Assembly: GCA_942493345.1 (NCBI GenBank)
Contig: OW818695.1
Location: forward strand, 310,001-374,000
Origin: GWE2-42-39 sp942493345
GTDB lineage: Bacteria > Bacteroidota > Bacteroidia > Bacteroidales > Prolixibacteraceae
Length of the DNA stretch: 64,000 nucleotides
Direction: 5' to 3'
Part shown: piece by piece, positions 1-12,219 of the stretch
How the letters are laid out: each line of letters starts with the position of its first letter
Numbering within the stretch: position 1 is the first letter of the stretch
The notes under the pieces: generated by a model
What the model was told of the DNA's origin: nothing
Databases searched by the model: none
What the model saw: only the letters and a program-made list of their open reading frames with translations
Made by a program: the position numbers and the translations under genes

Positions 1-1247
1 ATGAACCATCCGCCCAGCGCCACCATGATATGAAAACTGTAAAACGAAAGCGGGATGCTCGGTATCAGTTGGTTCACATCGGAAATGTACCCGTAACCAA
101 AATATTTAAAATAGTTATCCTGAAAATCTTTACTCATAAATTCTGACTTCAGGCTATCGGCGCGCGCTGTTTCACCAGCCTTTTTTGCATCCTTGAAATC
201 CTTCAATTTCTGAATGGCAATTTTCCCCCTTTCAACTTTTTCGGAGGCTGGAATAATGCCGTATTTCGGGTTCCCTTTTAACAGATCGTTCACGCCCGGA
301 ACAAATGCGTTCCAGTCGAGAAATGCCATGTACGAAAGCACATTGGGTATTTCGACAACCATTTTTAATTTCTTCAGTTTTATATTTTCGGGGTCGCTTT
401 CGGTGGATGACACAACTCCGAAAACAACCAATCCAACCCCCTCGCTTCCGTTGTACAGACCTTCGATAGCAGCAAATTTCATGGGCTGATATTGGGCAAT
501 CTGTCGGGCCGAATTATCGCCCGAAAGGACAGTGTAAACGGATGACAAAAAACCAAATATTGCGGCAACAGTAATGCTTTTTTTTGCCAACGACAGGTCT
601 CTTTTTTTCAATAGAAACCATGCTGACACGCCAATTACAAAAATGGTAGCCAGTACAAAACTCGACGAAGTGGTGTGCAAAAATTTGTGTATGGCCATGG
701 GCGAAAACAAAACATCCCAGAAGTTTGTCATTTCATTTCGCGCCGTTTCGGGATTGAAAATCATGCCGACCGGCCGTTGCATCCAGCCGTTGGCAACCAA
801 AATCCACAAGGCCGACAGGTTGGCTCCGATGGCCGTCAGCCAGGTAGCCAGCAAATGAAATTTTTTGCTGACTTTGTTCCAACCGAAAAACATAACCGCA
901 ATAAAAGTCGATTCCATGAAAAAGGCAAAAATGCCTTCGATTGCCAGTGGCGCGCCAAAAATATCGCCCACAAACCACGAGTAATTCGACCAGTTGGTGC
1001 CAAATTCAAATTCGAGAATGATCCCGGTAGCAACCCCAATTGCGAAATTAATGCCGAAAAGAGTCATCCAGAATTTGGTAATCCGCTTCCATTCCGGGTT
1101 TCCGGTACGGACGTAAATGGTTTCCATGAAGGCAATGATGAATGTAATTCCCAGGGTGAGGGGAACAAAAATCCAGTGGTACATCGCGGTCAGTGCAAAT
1201 TGCGCCCGCGACCAGTCGACCAGTGATAAATCGATTGTTTCAAGCAT
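1..1247 (-). CDS. cydA: Cytochrome bd ubiquinol oxidase subunit I (partial)
   Basis: Quinol-oxidising, heme-bearing subunit of the high-affinity terminal oxidase in the inner membrane. It passes electrons from quinol to oxygen under low-oxygen conditions. The reading frame starts at an ATG ending at 1247 and runs open for 415 codons off the left edge, so the C-terminus is missing. Family hallmarks seen on the minus strand are the motif GWMQRPVG, an early ALTAMYHWIFVPLTLG segment with the heme-ligand histidine region, and several long hydrophobic helices. A charged stretch rich in Lys and Glu sits where the Q-loop should be. It lies 6 bp after the DUF4492 gene, the usual arrangement in Bacteroidota, and cydB is expected just outside the window. 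The call is secure; only the end is unseen. Confidence 0.96.
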   Translation of the reverse strand, partial: MLETIDLSLVDWSRAQFALTAMYHWIFVPLTLGITFIIAFMETIYVRTGNPEWKRITKFWMTLFGINFAIGVATGIILEFEFGTNWSNYSWFVGDIFGAPLAIEGIFAFFMESTFIAVMFFGWNKVSKKFHLLATWLTAIGANLSALWILVANGWMQRPVGMIFNPETARNEMTNFWDVLFSPMAIHKFLHTTSSSFVLATIFVIGVSAWFLLKKRDLSLAKKSITVAAIFGFLSSVYTVLSGDNSARQIAQYQPMKFAAIEGLYNGSEGVGLVVFGVVSSTESDPENIKLKKLKMVVEIPNVLSYMAFLDWNAFVPGVNDLLKGNPKYGIIPASEKVERGKIAIQKLKDFKDAKKAGETARADSLKSEFMSKDFQDNYFKYFGYGYISDVNQLIPSIPLSFYSFHIMVALGGWF

Positions 1248-1253
1248 TGACTA

Positions 1254-1478
1254 TTATTTTTTAGGTTCGGTTAATTGTTCCAAGACAAAATCGCTCCGTT
1301 GCCGGTCGTTTTCGAAATTACTTTTCAGAAAATCGGGAAAGAAAAAAAGTTTCAGGATGGCAAACAGGATGAAAAGTTTTACAAGGATGATGATCCAGAC
1401 CTGTTTGCTCCAGCCGGAAAGGTTTTTAAAACCATCGATATAAAAATTTAAAATACGGTATAATAAGCTGCTCTTCAT
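1254..1478 (-). CDS. DUF4492 small membrane protein, cytochrome bd-associated
   Basis: A 74-residue protein with one strong hydrophobic helix at about residues 26-48 (IIILVKLFILFAILKLFFFP), followed by a charged tail. In Bacteroidota, small DUF4492 proteins are typically encoded directly ahead of cydA, and that is the context here, with a 6-bp gap to cydA. It may help assemble or stabilise the oxidase, by analogy with the small CydX subunit, but this role is inference. The start is the ATG ending at 1478, preceded by an A/T-rich leader. The function is not established for the family as far as I know. Confidence 0.8.
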   Translation of the reverse strand: MKSSLLYRILNFYIDGFKNLSGWSKQVWIIILVKLFILFAILKLFFFPDFLKSNFENDRQRSDFVLEQLTEPKK

Positions 1479-1800
1479 TCTAAACTTTTTGACCTTTTTA
1501 AAGTTAAAACAATTTCGCTTTTTTATAGCAACCCGGAATATATCTTCTGTAATAAAGGAAAAACGGGCAATACGTTTAGCAAAACACGAAGCGGACGGAT
1601 TTGTTTGGAGTGATTGTACAATTCAAAAAATACGTCCTATTTTTTACTCACTTTTCGTCTATAAACTGATTCACCGGTAAAATCTTGAATCTTAAAAATC
1701 CCTGTATATTTTCGTTTTCTGTTCCCCGGTAAAATTCTTCATTCACCTTTTATTTTCCTCTATTTAAAGGATAACTTCTGACCACATGAATTTTCCGGAC

Positions 1801-1808
1801 TATTTTTG
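1801..1808 (+). promoter_or_regulatory. Putative -7 box in the 590-bp gene-free stretch 1479-2068
   Basis: TATTTTTG at 1801-1808 matches the Bacteroidota -7 consensus TAnnTTTG. A weak -33-like TCTG lies 20 bp upstream at 1777-1780. If used, it would give a leader of about 250 nt before the gene at 2069. Within 1479-2068 I otherwise see only AT-rich sequence, a weak hairpin whose arms AAACCAGA and TCTGGTTT lie at about 1869-1901, and a purine/A-rich run just before the ATG at 2069. Confidence 0.4.
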
Positions 1809-2068
1809 TTGATATAATTGATTGGACAAGCTCTTTTTTTATTGGTGATACATCGAGGTAAAACAAAAAACCAGACTTTCGAAGCCATGAATCTGGTTTA
1901 TAATAATTTTTACTTGTAACCGTTTCTGTTTTAGAAAATGATTCAAGAAAAAAATCGCCGCCGAAGCAACCATTTTCAGATGAATTTGTCTATTGAGAAA
2001 GAAAGCAGAAAACAAACGAAGTAAGCCCTTCGGAAACAGAAACAATATTCAGAAAACAGAAACAAAAC

Positions 2069-2473
2069 ATGAGAACAATGTTCATTTTATTTACTTTGGT
2101 GTGCGTTGCCTTTCAACTGATGGCAAATGCAAGCAACACACAGGAGATTAAGGGAATAGTGATCGACAAGATCACTGGTATCCCTTTACAGGGAGTAACC
2201 ATAAGCGTATCAGACACGAAAATCCCGATTGGCACAATTACCGACGAAAAAGGAGAATTCCGTTTATGGGACATTCCCTTAAATATGAACCTGATTTTTA
2301 GCCTAGATGGCTACAAAGTGGTATCTCTCGATCCTGTAAACGGGCATACTTCCGATGATTCATCTTTTATTATTGAACTTGAAAACAAAACGGATACAAA
2401 GAAAAAATCATTTATTGGAAACCTGTTGAAAAATCGAAAAACGGAAGATAAACTGGTTGTATTTTCAGAATAA
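2069..2473 (+). CDS. Carboxypeptidase-regulatory-like domain protein, exported
   Basis: A 134-residue protein. An N-terminal signal peptide (about residues 1-21, FILFTLVCVAFQLMANA) is followed by one carboxypeptidase-regulatory-like beta-sandwich at about residues 26-105. The domain shows the familiar pattern of a conversion phrase (EIKGIVIDKITGIPLQGVTI), a GTITDEKGEFRLWDIP turn and an LDGY strand. In Bacteroidota this fold is the N-terminal module of SusC/TonB-type receptors, but here it stands alone with a Lys/Arg-rich tail. It is probably periplasmic or envelope-attached. It converges on engB (8 bp gap) and has no obvious operon partner. Specific function unknown. Confidence 0.72.
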   Translation: MRTMFILFTLVCVAFQLMANASNTQEIKGIVIDKITGIPLQGVTISVSDTKIPIGTITDEKGEFRLWDIPLNMNLIFSLDGYKVVSLDPVNGHTSDDSSFIIELENKTDTKKKSFIGNLLKNRKTEDKLVVFSE

Positions 2474-2480
2474 TGGGAGA

Positions 2481-3086
2481 TTAATTTTCTGCTTGTTCCT
2501 GATTATTGATCGAATAAATAAACTCCAGAATTTCCTCTTTTCCGGTTCCTTCCTCCGATGAACTGATAAACATGGTTGGTAATTCGGACCAAACCTGTAA
2601 CATTTGTTTTTTGTACGCGCTGATGTTCTTGTCGAGGGTACTCCGGCCAAGTTTATCGGTTTTTGTAAAAACGATGGCAAACGGAATATTTTTTTCGCCC
2701 AGCCACATCATAAAATCCGAATCAATTTTCTGCAATTCGTGGCGCGAATCGACCAAAACAAAAAGGCAATAGAGATTTTCGCGTTTTACTATGTAATCCG
2801 AAATAAGCTTCTGAAATTTATATTTGGAAGTCTTCGAGACCTTGGCATAACCATATCCGGGCAGATCGACCAGATACCACGAATCGTCGATATTAAAATG
2901 GTTGACTAATTGCGTCTTTCCGGGTCGAACCGAGGTTTTGGCAAGGTTCTTTTGCCCGGTAATCATGTTAATGAGCGACGATTTTCCAACGTTCGACCGG
3001 CCAATAAAAGCGTACTCTGGTCGATTCGGGTCCGGACATTTCCGAAGGTCGGTATTGCTGATTACAAATTCTGCTTTTTTGATCAT
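2481..3086 (-). CDS. engB: Ribosome biogenesis GTPase YsxC/EngB
   Basis: A 201-residue GTP-binding protein of the TrmE-Era-EngA family, needed for late assembly of the large ribosomal subunit. The G motifs are plain: G1 GRSNVGKSSL at about residues 29-38, the G2 region RPGKTQLVNHF, G3 DLPGYGYA at about 74-81, G4 TKTDK near residue 140, and a G5-like SS pair. Length and motif order match the family. The start ATG ends at 3086. A 166-bp palindromic repeat lies between this gene and manA upstream, so engB is probably transcribed from its own promoter. Confidence 0.96.
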   Translation of the reverse strand: MIKKAEFVISNTDLRKCPDPNRPEYAFIGRSNVGKSSLINMITGQKNLAKTSVRPGKTQLVNHFNIDDSWYLVDLPGYGYAKVSKTSKYKFQKLISDYIVKRENLYCLFVLVDSRHELQKIDSDFMMWLGEKNIPFAIVFTKTDKLGRSTLDKNISAYKKQMLQVWSELPTMFISSSEEGTGKEEILEFIYSINNQEQAEN

Positions 3087-3114
3087 GCCGTTTTTACTTT
3101 GCTTTCCTGATTTT

Positions 3115-3280
3115 TACTGATGAGGCTGTCCAAAAACTTTGTGTTTCTCTGTGCTTTTACTCCGTGTGACTCTGTGGTAAAAAATAAACAAATTGAACCA
3201 CAGAGGTTCTCAGAGTTACTAACAGAGTTTCACAGAGAAAAGTTATTGTAATATTTATTTTTTGGACAGTCTCATCAGTA
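3115..3280. repeat. Palindromic MITE-like element with 22-bp terminal inverted repeats
   Basis: The left end 3115-3136 and right end 3259-3280 are inverted repeats of each other with one mismatch (core GGCTGTCCAAAAA against TTTTTGGACAGTC). Inside lies a second, imperfect inverted repeat built of CACAGAG-type words: 3139-3178 reads as ACTCTGTGGT and 3196-3240 as ACCACAGAG, each carrying further CACAGAG copies. There is no coding capacity. The element fills the engB-manA gap, could fold into a long hairpin and may also act as a transcription stop. Non-autonomous transposition is inference, because no transposase or clear target duplication is seen. Confidence 0.7.
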
Positions 3281-3299
3281 TCAGTTTTATCGAATATTT

Positions 3300-4283
3300 T
3301 TACTTAATATAAACTTCCAAAAGTTTTACCGAAGGCGATTTTGGAACCAGTTTCAGGTTCTCGAGTATCGCCGGGATCAAAACCGTTTCGCCCTGTTTGA
3401 CGGTTTCCGTTCCGTTATCAAATACAATTTCATACGAACCTTCCAAGCAGATATAAATTACAAACGAATCGAGATGGTTGTAGTCCTTTTCCAGCGACTG
3501 ATCGAAAACCAGCAAATTGGTTGTAAAATAGTCACAACTGACAATCTCTGACGATTCGTTCAGTTTTTCCTTATAATCGGTTTTGTATTTTTCCTGAAGG
3601 CTAAAATCGATTGCGTCAAGCGCCAATTTGGTATGTAGCTCGCGGGTATTGCCTTTGTCGTCACAGCGATCGTAGTCGTAAATGCGATAAGTGACATCGG
3701 ATGTTTGCTGAATTTCGGCCAGCAAAATTCCGCTTCCAATGGCGTGTACCCTTCCGGCTGGAATAAAAAACACATCGCCGGGAGCCACTTCTTCAAAATT
3801 TAAAATTTCCGTTAAATTTTTTTCTTCCAGAAATTTCAGGTATTTCTCCTGATCTACTTTCTGGTTGAATCCCGAGTTGAGTTTTGCCCCTTTGTCAGCC
3901 TGAAGCACATACCACATCTCAGTTTTTCCATACGCATTGTGCCGCTGTTTCGATAATTTATCGTCGGGATGAACCTGGATCGACAGATCGTCGTTGGCAT
4001 CAATGAATTTTATCAGCAACGGGAATTCAACGCCAAAGCGTTCGTAAATTTTTTCGCCAAGCAGGTCGCCCATGTATATTTCAGCTAAATCCTGCAAATC
4101 GTTTCCAGCTAAATAGCCATTGGCTACCACTGAAATATTGCCTTCAACGGCTGATATTTCCCAAGTCTCACCACAGTTGGGCAAATCGCCAAAATCCTTG
4201 TTTAAAACGGTTTTTATTTTATTTCCACCCCAGATTTTATCCTTGTACTGGGTGACAAATTTCAACGGGTATAAACTTTCCAT
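3300..4283 (-). CDS. manA: Mannose-6-phosphate isomerase, class I type
   Basis: A 327-residue zinc-dependent cupin enzyme that interconverts mannose-6-phosphate and fructose-6-phosphate in the cytosol, feeding GDP-mannose synthesis or mannose catabolism. Recognisable blocks are NCGETWEIS near residue 35, the metal-binding QVHPDDKLS at about residue 101 and the adjacent KTEMWYVL. These are followed by IPAGRVHAIGSG near residue 172, which supplies a metal-ligand histidine, and QTSDVTYRIYDYDR. The C-terminal third is a second cupin-like sheet. The length fits the short bacterial form. The gene stands alone between two repeat-bearing intergenic regions. Confidence 0.95.
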   Translation of the reverse strand: MESLYPLKFVTQYKDKIWGGNKIKTVLNKDFGDLPNCGETWEISAVEGNISVVANGYLAGNDLQDLAEIYMGDLLGEKIYERFGVEFPLLIKFIDANDDLSIQVHPDDKLSKQRHNAYGKTEMWYVLQADKGAKLNSGFNQKVDQEKYLKFLEEKNLTEILNFEEVAPGDVFFIPAGRVHAIGSGILLAEIQQTSDVTYRIYDYDRCDDKGNTRELHTKLALDAIDFSLQEKYKTDYKEKLNESSEIVSCDYFTTNLLVFDQSLEKDYNHLDSFVIYICLEGSYEIVFDNGTETVKQGETVLIPAILENLKLVPKSPSVKLLEVYIK

Positions 4284-4306
4284 AAATAGTTAAATAAAAG
4301 TTCTTA

Positions 4307-4410
4307 TTCCCCCAAAGGGGGAAAGATGTGGCTGCAATGTTTCAATACTTTTTACTAAAAAACTTCTTTCTGCCAATACCTCCTTCACTTCAGGGAGGCT
4401 AGGAGGGGCT
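4307..4410. repeat. Intergenic G/C-tract palindrome cluster
   Basis: 4307-4323 is a perfect palindrome (TTCCCCC AAA GGGGGAA). It is followed at 4379-4408 by an imperfect inverted repeat made of CCTCC and GGAGG words. A related GGAGGGG/GGGGAGG string occurs at about 28102-28120 between two other genes. Such short repeats are typical of dispersed intergenic sequence in this phylum and may serve as terminators for manA and the Dabb gene. No coding potential. Confidence 0.45.
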
Positions 4411-4413
4411 TTC

Positions 4414-4716
4414 TTAAAACTCAAAATCGACAGCTGCCCTGTCAATGGCATGTTTACCAATCAATTCTGCAACTTCCAGATGATCGGGATGAACACGGTA
4501 AACATCTAGTCCGGCAATTGATTCAAAATGAGTAATCAAACAAAAGTCAAACGATTTGGAGGCCAACTGGTAATTTGTGCCGACTTCAATATATTTTAAT
4601 TCGTCGATTTTACTTTTTAACCCCAACAGAGCTTCTTTTATTTCTGAAAGAACCCCGGCTTTTTCTTCTTCCGAACAGTATTCTTTCAGTTTGAATAATA
4701 CAACGTGATTAATCAT
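4414..4716 (-). CDS. Dabb family stress-responsive alpha/beta-barrel protein
   Basis: A 100-residue ferredoxin-like dimeric alpha/beta-barrel protein. The ATG ending at 4716 is chosen because the protein then begins MINHVVLFKLKE, the standard start of this family. A longer frame upstream adds 65 residues without family character and overlaps the udk promoter region. Typical features are the GLKSKIDELKYIEVG helix-strand step, FDFCLITHFE, and the terminal strand VHPDHLEVAELI followed by VDFEF. The family binds or turns over small ligands in plants and bacteria, but the bacterial role is mostly unknown. Divergent from udk. Confidence 0.85.
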   Translation of the reverse strand: MINHVVLFKLKEYCSEEEKAGVLSEIKEALLGLKSKIDELKYIEVGTNYQLASKSFDFCLITHFESIAGLDVYRVHPDHLEVAELIGKHAIDRAAVDFEF

Positions 4717-4814
4717 ATTTGAATTTTTCTGATTTTTTTTTTGCGAAGGTAACATTTTCTGCCCGCTTAACCATGATGCCATTTTTTTTGATGGATAAAA
4801 TTGAATAGGTTCCG

Positions 4815-4822
4815 TATATTTG
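4815..4822 (+). promoter_or_regulatory. -7 promoter box of udk
   Basis: TATATTTG at 4815-4822 fits TAnnTTTG and sits 17 bp before the ATG at 4840, implying a very short leader. A TTTG lies at 4787-4790, but the 24-bp spacing is longer than the usual 19-21. The box falls inside the frame of the alternative TTG start at 4801, which argues against that start. Confidence 0.5.
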
Positions 4823-4839
4823 ATAATAAAAATTGCAAC

Positions 4840-5441
4840 ATGCTGGTAATTGGTATTGCAGGAGGTGCCGGTTCGGGGAAAACTACCGTGGTGCGTAGGA
4901 TTATGGAACAATTTAAAGAAAAAGAAGTAGCTTTTCTTTCGATCGATTCATATTATTATGATAGTAGTCATTTGCCGTTGGAAGAACGGCAGAAAATAAA
5001 CTTTGACCACCCGAATTCCATTGAGTTTGATTTGCTTATTGAGCATGTGAAACAGTTGAAAAAAGGCCAACAAGTTGATGAACCGACGTACTCGTACCTT
5101 ACTTGTACCCGGCAACCTGAAACCAACCGTATTGAGCCACAGAAAGTGCTGATTATTGAAGGAATTTTGTGCCTTGCCAACAAACAACTACGCGATGAAA
5201 TCGATCTTAAAGTATTTGTTGACTGTGAGGCAGACCTGCGGCTTGGACGCGTCATCACCCGAGATATTATCGAACGGGGGCGCGATATACACAAAACCCT
5301 GGCACGCTACGAAGCAACTGTACGGCCAATATCCAGTTTATCGAACCAACAAAAAATTATGCCGATATTATTATTCCGCAGGGGGGTGAAAACATCAAAG
5401 CCATCCACCTACTAGTTCTTTTTATAAAGCAAAATCTGTAA
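4840..5441 (+). pseudogene. udk: Uridine kinase, frameshifted near the C-terminus
   Basis: Uridine/cytidine kinase of pyrimidine salvage. The ATG at 4840 opens MLVIGIAGGAGSGKTT, a Walker A loop at the proper distance. IDSYYYD, the NFDHP block, LIIEGIL and ITRDIIERGRD follow as in intact family members. After ARYEATVRP (to 5328) the frame changes and the ORF ends at 5415 with unrelated residues. In the frame beginning at 5334 the lost conserved end is intact (FIEPTKNYADIIIPQGG), closing at 5441, 5 bp before the next gene. A single missing base at about 5332-5334 explains this. The restored protein would be about 200 residues, the normal length. Either a recent mutation or a sequence error. Confidence 0.88.
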
Positions 5442-5446
5442 TCAAT

Positions 5447-6169
5447 ATGCTTGAAAATTTACATATCGAGGATGTCCTTTTTATCGACATCGAAACGGCG
5501 CCACAATACCCCGTATTTAGCGAAGTTCCTGGTGATCTTCAAAAATTATGGGATAAAAAATCGACGTATTTCCGTACTGAAGAGCAAAGCGCTTCTGATG
5601 TATATGAGCGTGCCGGGATTTATGCTGAATTCGGTAAAATTATTTGTATATCGACTGGATTTATTATCCAAAAACAGGGAGAACGGTTTTACCGGGTAAA
5701 ATCGTTTTACGATGATGACGAGAAAAAACTTCTTTCGCAATTCAATCAAATGCTGGAAAAATTTACCAGTCACCCAGGGAAACGAGTTTGCGCTCACAAT
5801 GGCATGGAATTCGATTTCCCTTACATTGCCCGCCGTTCCCTAATTCACAACCTGAAACTCCCAAAAATACTGGACATTGCCGGTGCCAAACCCTGGGAAG
5901 TGAAAGATCGCCTGATTGATACTCTTCAGCTTTGGAAATTCGGGGATTATAAAAATTATACTTCTCTGGAATTACTTTGTGCGATTTTTAAAATCCCAAC
6001 CCCGAAAGACGACATCGACGGCAGCCAGGTTGCCCATGTATATTACATGGAAAACGATCTCGACCGCATTATCCGCTATTGCGAAAAAGACACTTTGGCG
6101 CTGGCAAACTTACTTCTTCGTTACAAAGGAGAATCGATTATCCTATCAGAGAATATGGAAGTGGTATAA
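5447..6169 (+). CDS. 3'-5' exonuclease, DEDDy type (PolB-like exonuclease family)
   Basis: A 240-residue ribonuclease H-fold exonuclease. The three exonuclease motifs are visible: ExoI FIDIETAP at about residue 13 (Asp and Glu), ExoII AHNGMEFDFPYI at about 115-126, and ExoIII RYCEKDTLAL at about 210-219, with the Tyr of the DEDDy class. The family resembles the proofreading domain of B-family polymerases but stands alone, suggesting a repair or nucleic-acid turnover role. It follows udk by only 5 bp once udk is restored, so they probably share a transcript. It converges on the rRNA operon terminator. Substrate not known. Confidence 0.87.
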   Translation: MLENLHIEDVLFIDIETAPQYPVFSEVPGDLQKLWDKKSTYFRTEEQSASDVYERAGIYAEFGKIICISTGFIIQKQGERFYRVKSFYDDDEKKLLSQFNQMLEKFTSHPGKRVCAHNGMEFDFPYIARRSLIHNLKLPKILDIAGAKPWEVKDRLIDTLQLWKFGDYKNYTSLELLCAIFKIPTPKDDIDGSQVAHVYYMENDLDRIIRYCEKDTLALANLLLRYKGESIILSENMEVV

Positions 6170-6273
6170 AAAATGGCCATTATCTTGATTAATTGCTACC
6201 AACCTCATAGTTTGGGGCGGTTTAGCATTTTCGAAACAATAGACAACCCCCCGGAAAAGAGAGAGATTGAGAA

Positions 6274-6313
6274 GAAACAAAAAAGGCCCCGGCTCAAAAA
6301 GAACCGGGGCCTT
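6274..6313 (-). terminator. Rho-independent terminator of the rRNA operon
   Basis: A 10-bp perfect stem, AAGGCCCCGG at 6283-6292 paired with CCGGGGCCTT at 6304-6313, with an 11-nt loop. Reading on the minus strand it is followed by a T-rich run (6282 down to 6274). It lies 10 bp past the 3' end of 5S rRNA. Confidence 0.92.
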
Positions 6314-6323
6314 GGGTAAAGAT

Positions 6324-6430
<107 letters not shown>

Positions 6431-6477
6431 TAAAATCGTTCTGGTAATTACGTACCAACTAATATTTTTATTAGTTG

Positions 6478-6560
6478 TGAGTTTCGAGTCACGAGTCATG
6501 AGTCCTGAGACTTTTTTGTCTCACTACTCTTTACTCATATCTCACTACTCATCACTAATC
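6478..6560. repeat. GAGT-heptad inverted repeat between 5S and 23S
   Basis: The stretch reads as GAGT words spaced about seven bases apart (GAGTCACGAGTCATGAGT), then a T-run, then ACTC words in mirror order (CTCACTACTCTTTACTCATA). The two halves pair imperfectly into a long hairpin, with GAGAC and GTCTC nearest the loop. The same words recur at about 9708-9742 and 9544-9566 in the other spacers of the operon. Looks like a degenerate simple repeat rather than a gene. Confidence 0.5.
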
Positions 6561-6603
6561 AACATGTCAGGGGAAGTGAAGTAAAAACAGACCTGTAAAT
6601 TCA

Positions 6604-9478
<2,875 letters not shown>

Positions 9479-9513
9479 TGATTCTATTTATAGGTCAATC
9501 TTTCTTCACATTC

Positions 9514-9531
9514 CCAACATGTCAAAGAACT
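9514..9531 (-). promoter_or_regulatory. boxA-like antitermination or processing element upstream of 23S
   Basis: On the transcribed strand this reads AGTTCTTTGACATGTTGG about 35 nt before 23S. It resembles the boxA antitermination core. The same segment is complementary to the leader at 11682-11697, as described in that entry. Role inferred. Confidence 0.45.
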
Positions 9532-9745
9532 TTAAAACTAGTTCAGAGTTATGAGTATTGAGTAACTAGTACTTCAAAACTCCCCTTTACTGTTTAATGA
9601 AGATATTTTTGGAGTCGAACCAAAATATTAAACCTCCTCGGTATACCTTTATTCTTTTTTTATCAATACTTTTTTGAACTTCTTGTCTTTCAACTTTTTT
9701 CTTCATCTCATGACTCGTTTCTCACGGCTCATGACTCATTTCCTG

Positions 9746-9819
9746 TGGAGAATAAGGGAGTCGAACCCTTGACCTCCTGAATGCAAATCAGGCGCTCTAG
9801 CCAACTGAGCTAATCCCCC
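9746..9819 (-). tRNA. tRNA-Ala (anticodon TGC)
   Basis: On the minus strand it begins GGGGGATTAGCTCAGTTGG, with anticodon loop TTTGCAT (anticodon TGC) and T-arm GGGTTCGACTCCC. The acceptor stem GGGGGAT pairs with ATTCTCC with two G-U pairs. The 3' CCA is not encoded. Lies in the 16S-23S spacer, downstream of tRNA-Ile. Confidence 0.96.
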
Positions 9820-9899
9820 GTGTTCAAATTTTGAATTTTTAATTATTAATGCTGAATGTATTTCAATTCAAAATTTAAAATTATTCATTCAAAATTTAC

Positions 9900-9976
9900 T
9901 GGTAGTCCCGCCCAGATTTGAACTGGGGACCTCTACATTATCAGTGTAGCGCTCTAACCAGCTGAGCTACGAGACT
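9900..9976 (-). tRNA. tRNA-Ile (anticodon GAT)
   Basis: On the minus strand it begins AGTCTCGTAGCTCAGCTGG, with anticodon loop CTGATAA (anticodon GAT) and T-arm CCAGTTCAAATCTGG. The acceptor AGTCTCG pairs with CGGGACT and, unlike the neighbouring tRNA-Ala, the CCA end is encoded (9900-9902). Normal Ile-Ala spacer pair. Confidence 0.96.
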
Positions 9977-10119
9977 GTCCTTGTTTCACGCTTCAAGCCT
10001 TCCAGCATTTTCCGCTTATGGCCTGTTGCTGACAGCTCTTACGCTTTTGCTCTGTATATTTTTAAAAAGGTAAACAAAGACGCATACTTTAGTTTCAATT
10101 CCACCTGTCGTCAAGCTCC

Positions 10120-11637
<1,518 letters not shown>

Positions 11638-11681
11638 TAATTTATAAGTGTTATGTACTTATTAGTACAAAAAGTTCTTCT

Positions 11682-11697
11682 AGCTCTTTGACGTTGG
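11682..11697 (-). other. rRNA leader segment complementary to the pre-23S spacer
   Basis: The transcribed leader reads CCAACGTCAAAGAGCT. It can pair with the spacer RNA at 9514-9531 through GUCAAAGAGC/GUUCUUUGAC (one G-U) plus CCAAC/GUUGG, with a two-base bulge. It may take part in a long-range pre-rRNA stem. Inference only. Confidence 0.4.
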
Positions 11698-11840
11698 TTG
11701 AATCTAATTCTAACGTAATTATCCTTGTTTTACCTTTTCAATATTTTCAATGAACTTTTTCGAATCCTTCAGACCCCTCTCAAGGCCCCGTCCTTCCGGT
11801 TCTGTTTCCCTCTGAACGTCCCGTCATTACTGCGGGGCGG

Positions 11841-11871
11841 CAAAGTTAGAAAGAGTTTTTATTCTGCCAAA
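11841..11871 (-). promoter_or_regulatory. rRNA operon promoter P1 (proximal)
   Basis: The minus strand shows TTTG at 11871-11868, a 19-bp spacer, and TAACTTTG at 11848-11841, an exact TTTG-N19-TAnnTTTG match. The -7 box is followed by GCCGCC (a GC-rich discriminator) and preceded by A-tracts at about 11880-11905 (UP-element-like). It is the nearest of three similar units to the 16S gene. Confidence 0.8.
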
Positions 11872-12017
11872 ACTTTTTGGCCTTTTTTTGAAGTTTTTTT
11901 TCGACCCGAACCCGAATGTTACCTGTTAGTATTATCCGAATCCTGCCGGTCTCTATTGTAAACTCCCTCTTCCTTCTCTATTCCCTTTTAGAACTTCGCT
12001 CTTCGTTTTAGCGGCGG

Positions 12018-12050
12018 CAAAGATATGTTTTAATTTTTTATTCCTCCAAA
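12018..12050 (-). promoter_or_regulatory. rRNA operon promoter P2 (middle)
   Basis: The minus strand shows TTTG at 12050-12047, a 21-bp spacer, and TATCTTTG at 12025-12018, followed by GCCGCCGC and preceded by A-tracts at about 12053-12095. It lies 177 bp upstream of P1 in an apparently duplicated unit. Confidence 0.78.
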
Positions 12051-12186
12051 TCTTTTTAACCTTTTTTTAAATCTTTTTTTTCAAACAAAAAAACATCTCA
12101 AAAAGATCTGCCGACCACCTGAAACCCCAGCTTTTATTGAACTCTTGCGCTTCCAAGGGGCACTCGCGTTCCCCTTTTGGCGGCGG

Positions 12187-12219
12187 CAAAGATAAACACC
12201 TTTTTTTATTCTTTCCAAA
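12187..12219 (-). promoter_or_regulatory. rRNA operon promoter P3 (distal)
   Basis: The minus strand shows TTTG at 12219-12216, a 21-bp spacer, and TATCTTTG at 12194-12187, followed by GCCGCCGCC and preceded by A-tracts at about 12221-12238. It lies 169 bp upstream of P2. The whole 11638-12503 stretch otherwise holds only leader and promoter repeats and no credible gene. Confidence 0.78.

Noticed and set aside
1489..2045. Two short ORFs (plus 1489-1680, minus 1839-2045)
   Set aside because: No domain, no ordered context, and the second is antisense to the leader of the gene at 2069.
4717..4911. 65-residue N-terminal extension of the Dabb protein
   Set aside because: The family starts at MINHVVLF. 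The extension reads through the divergent udk promoter and start.
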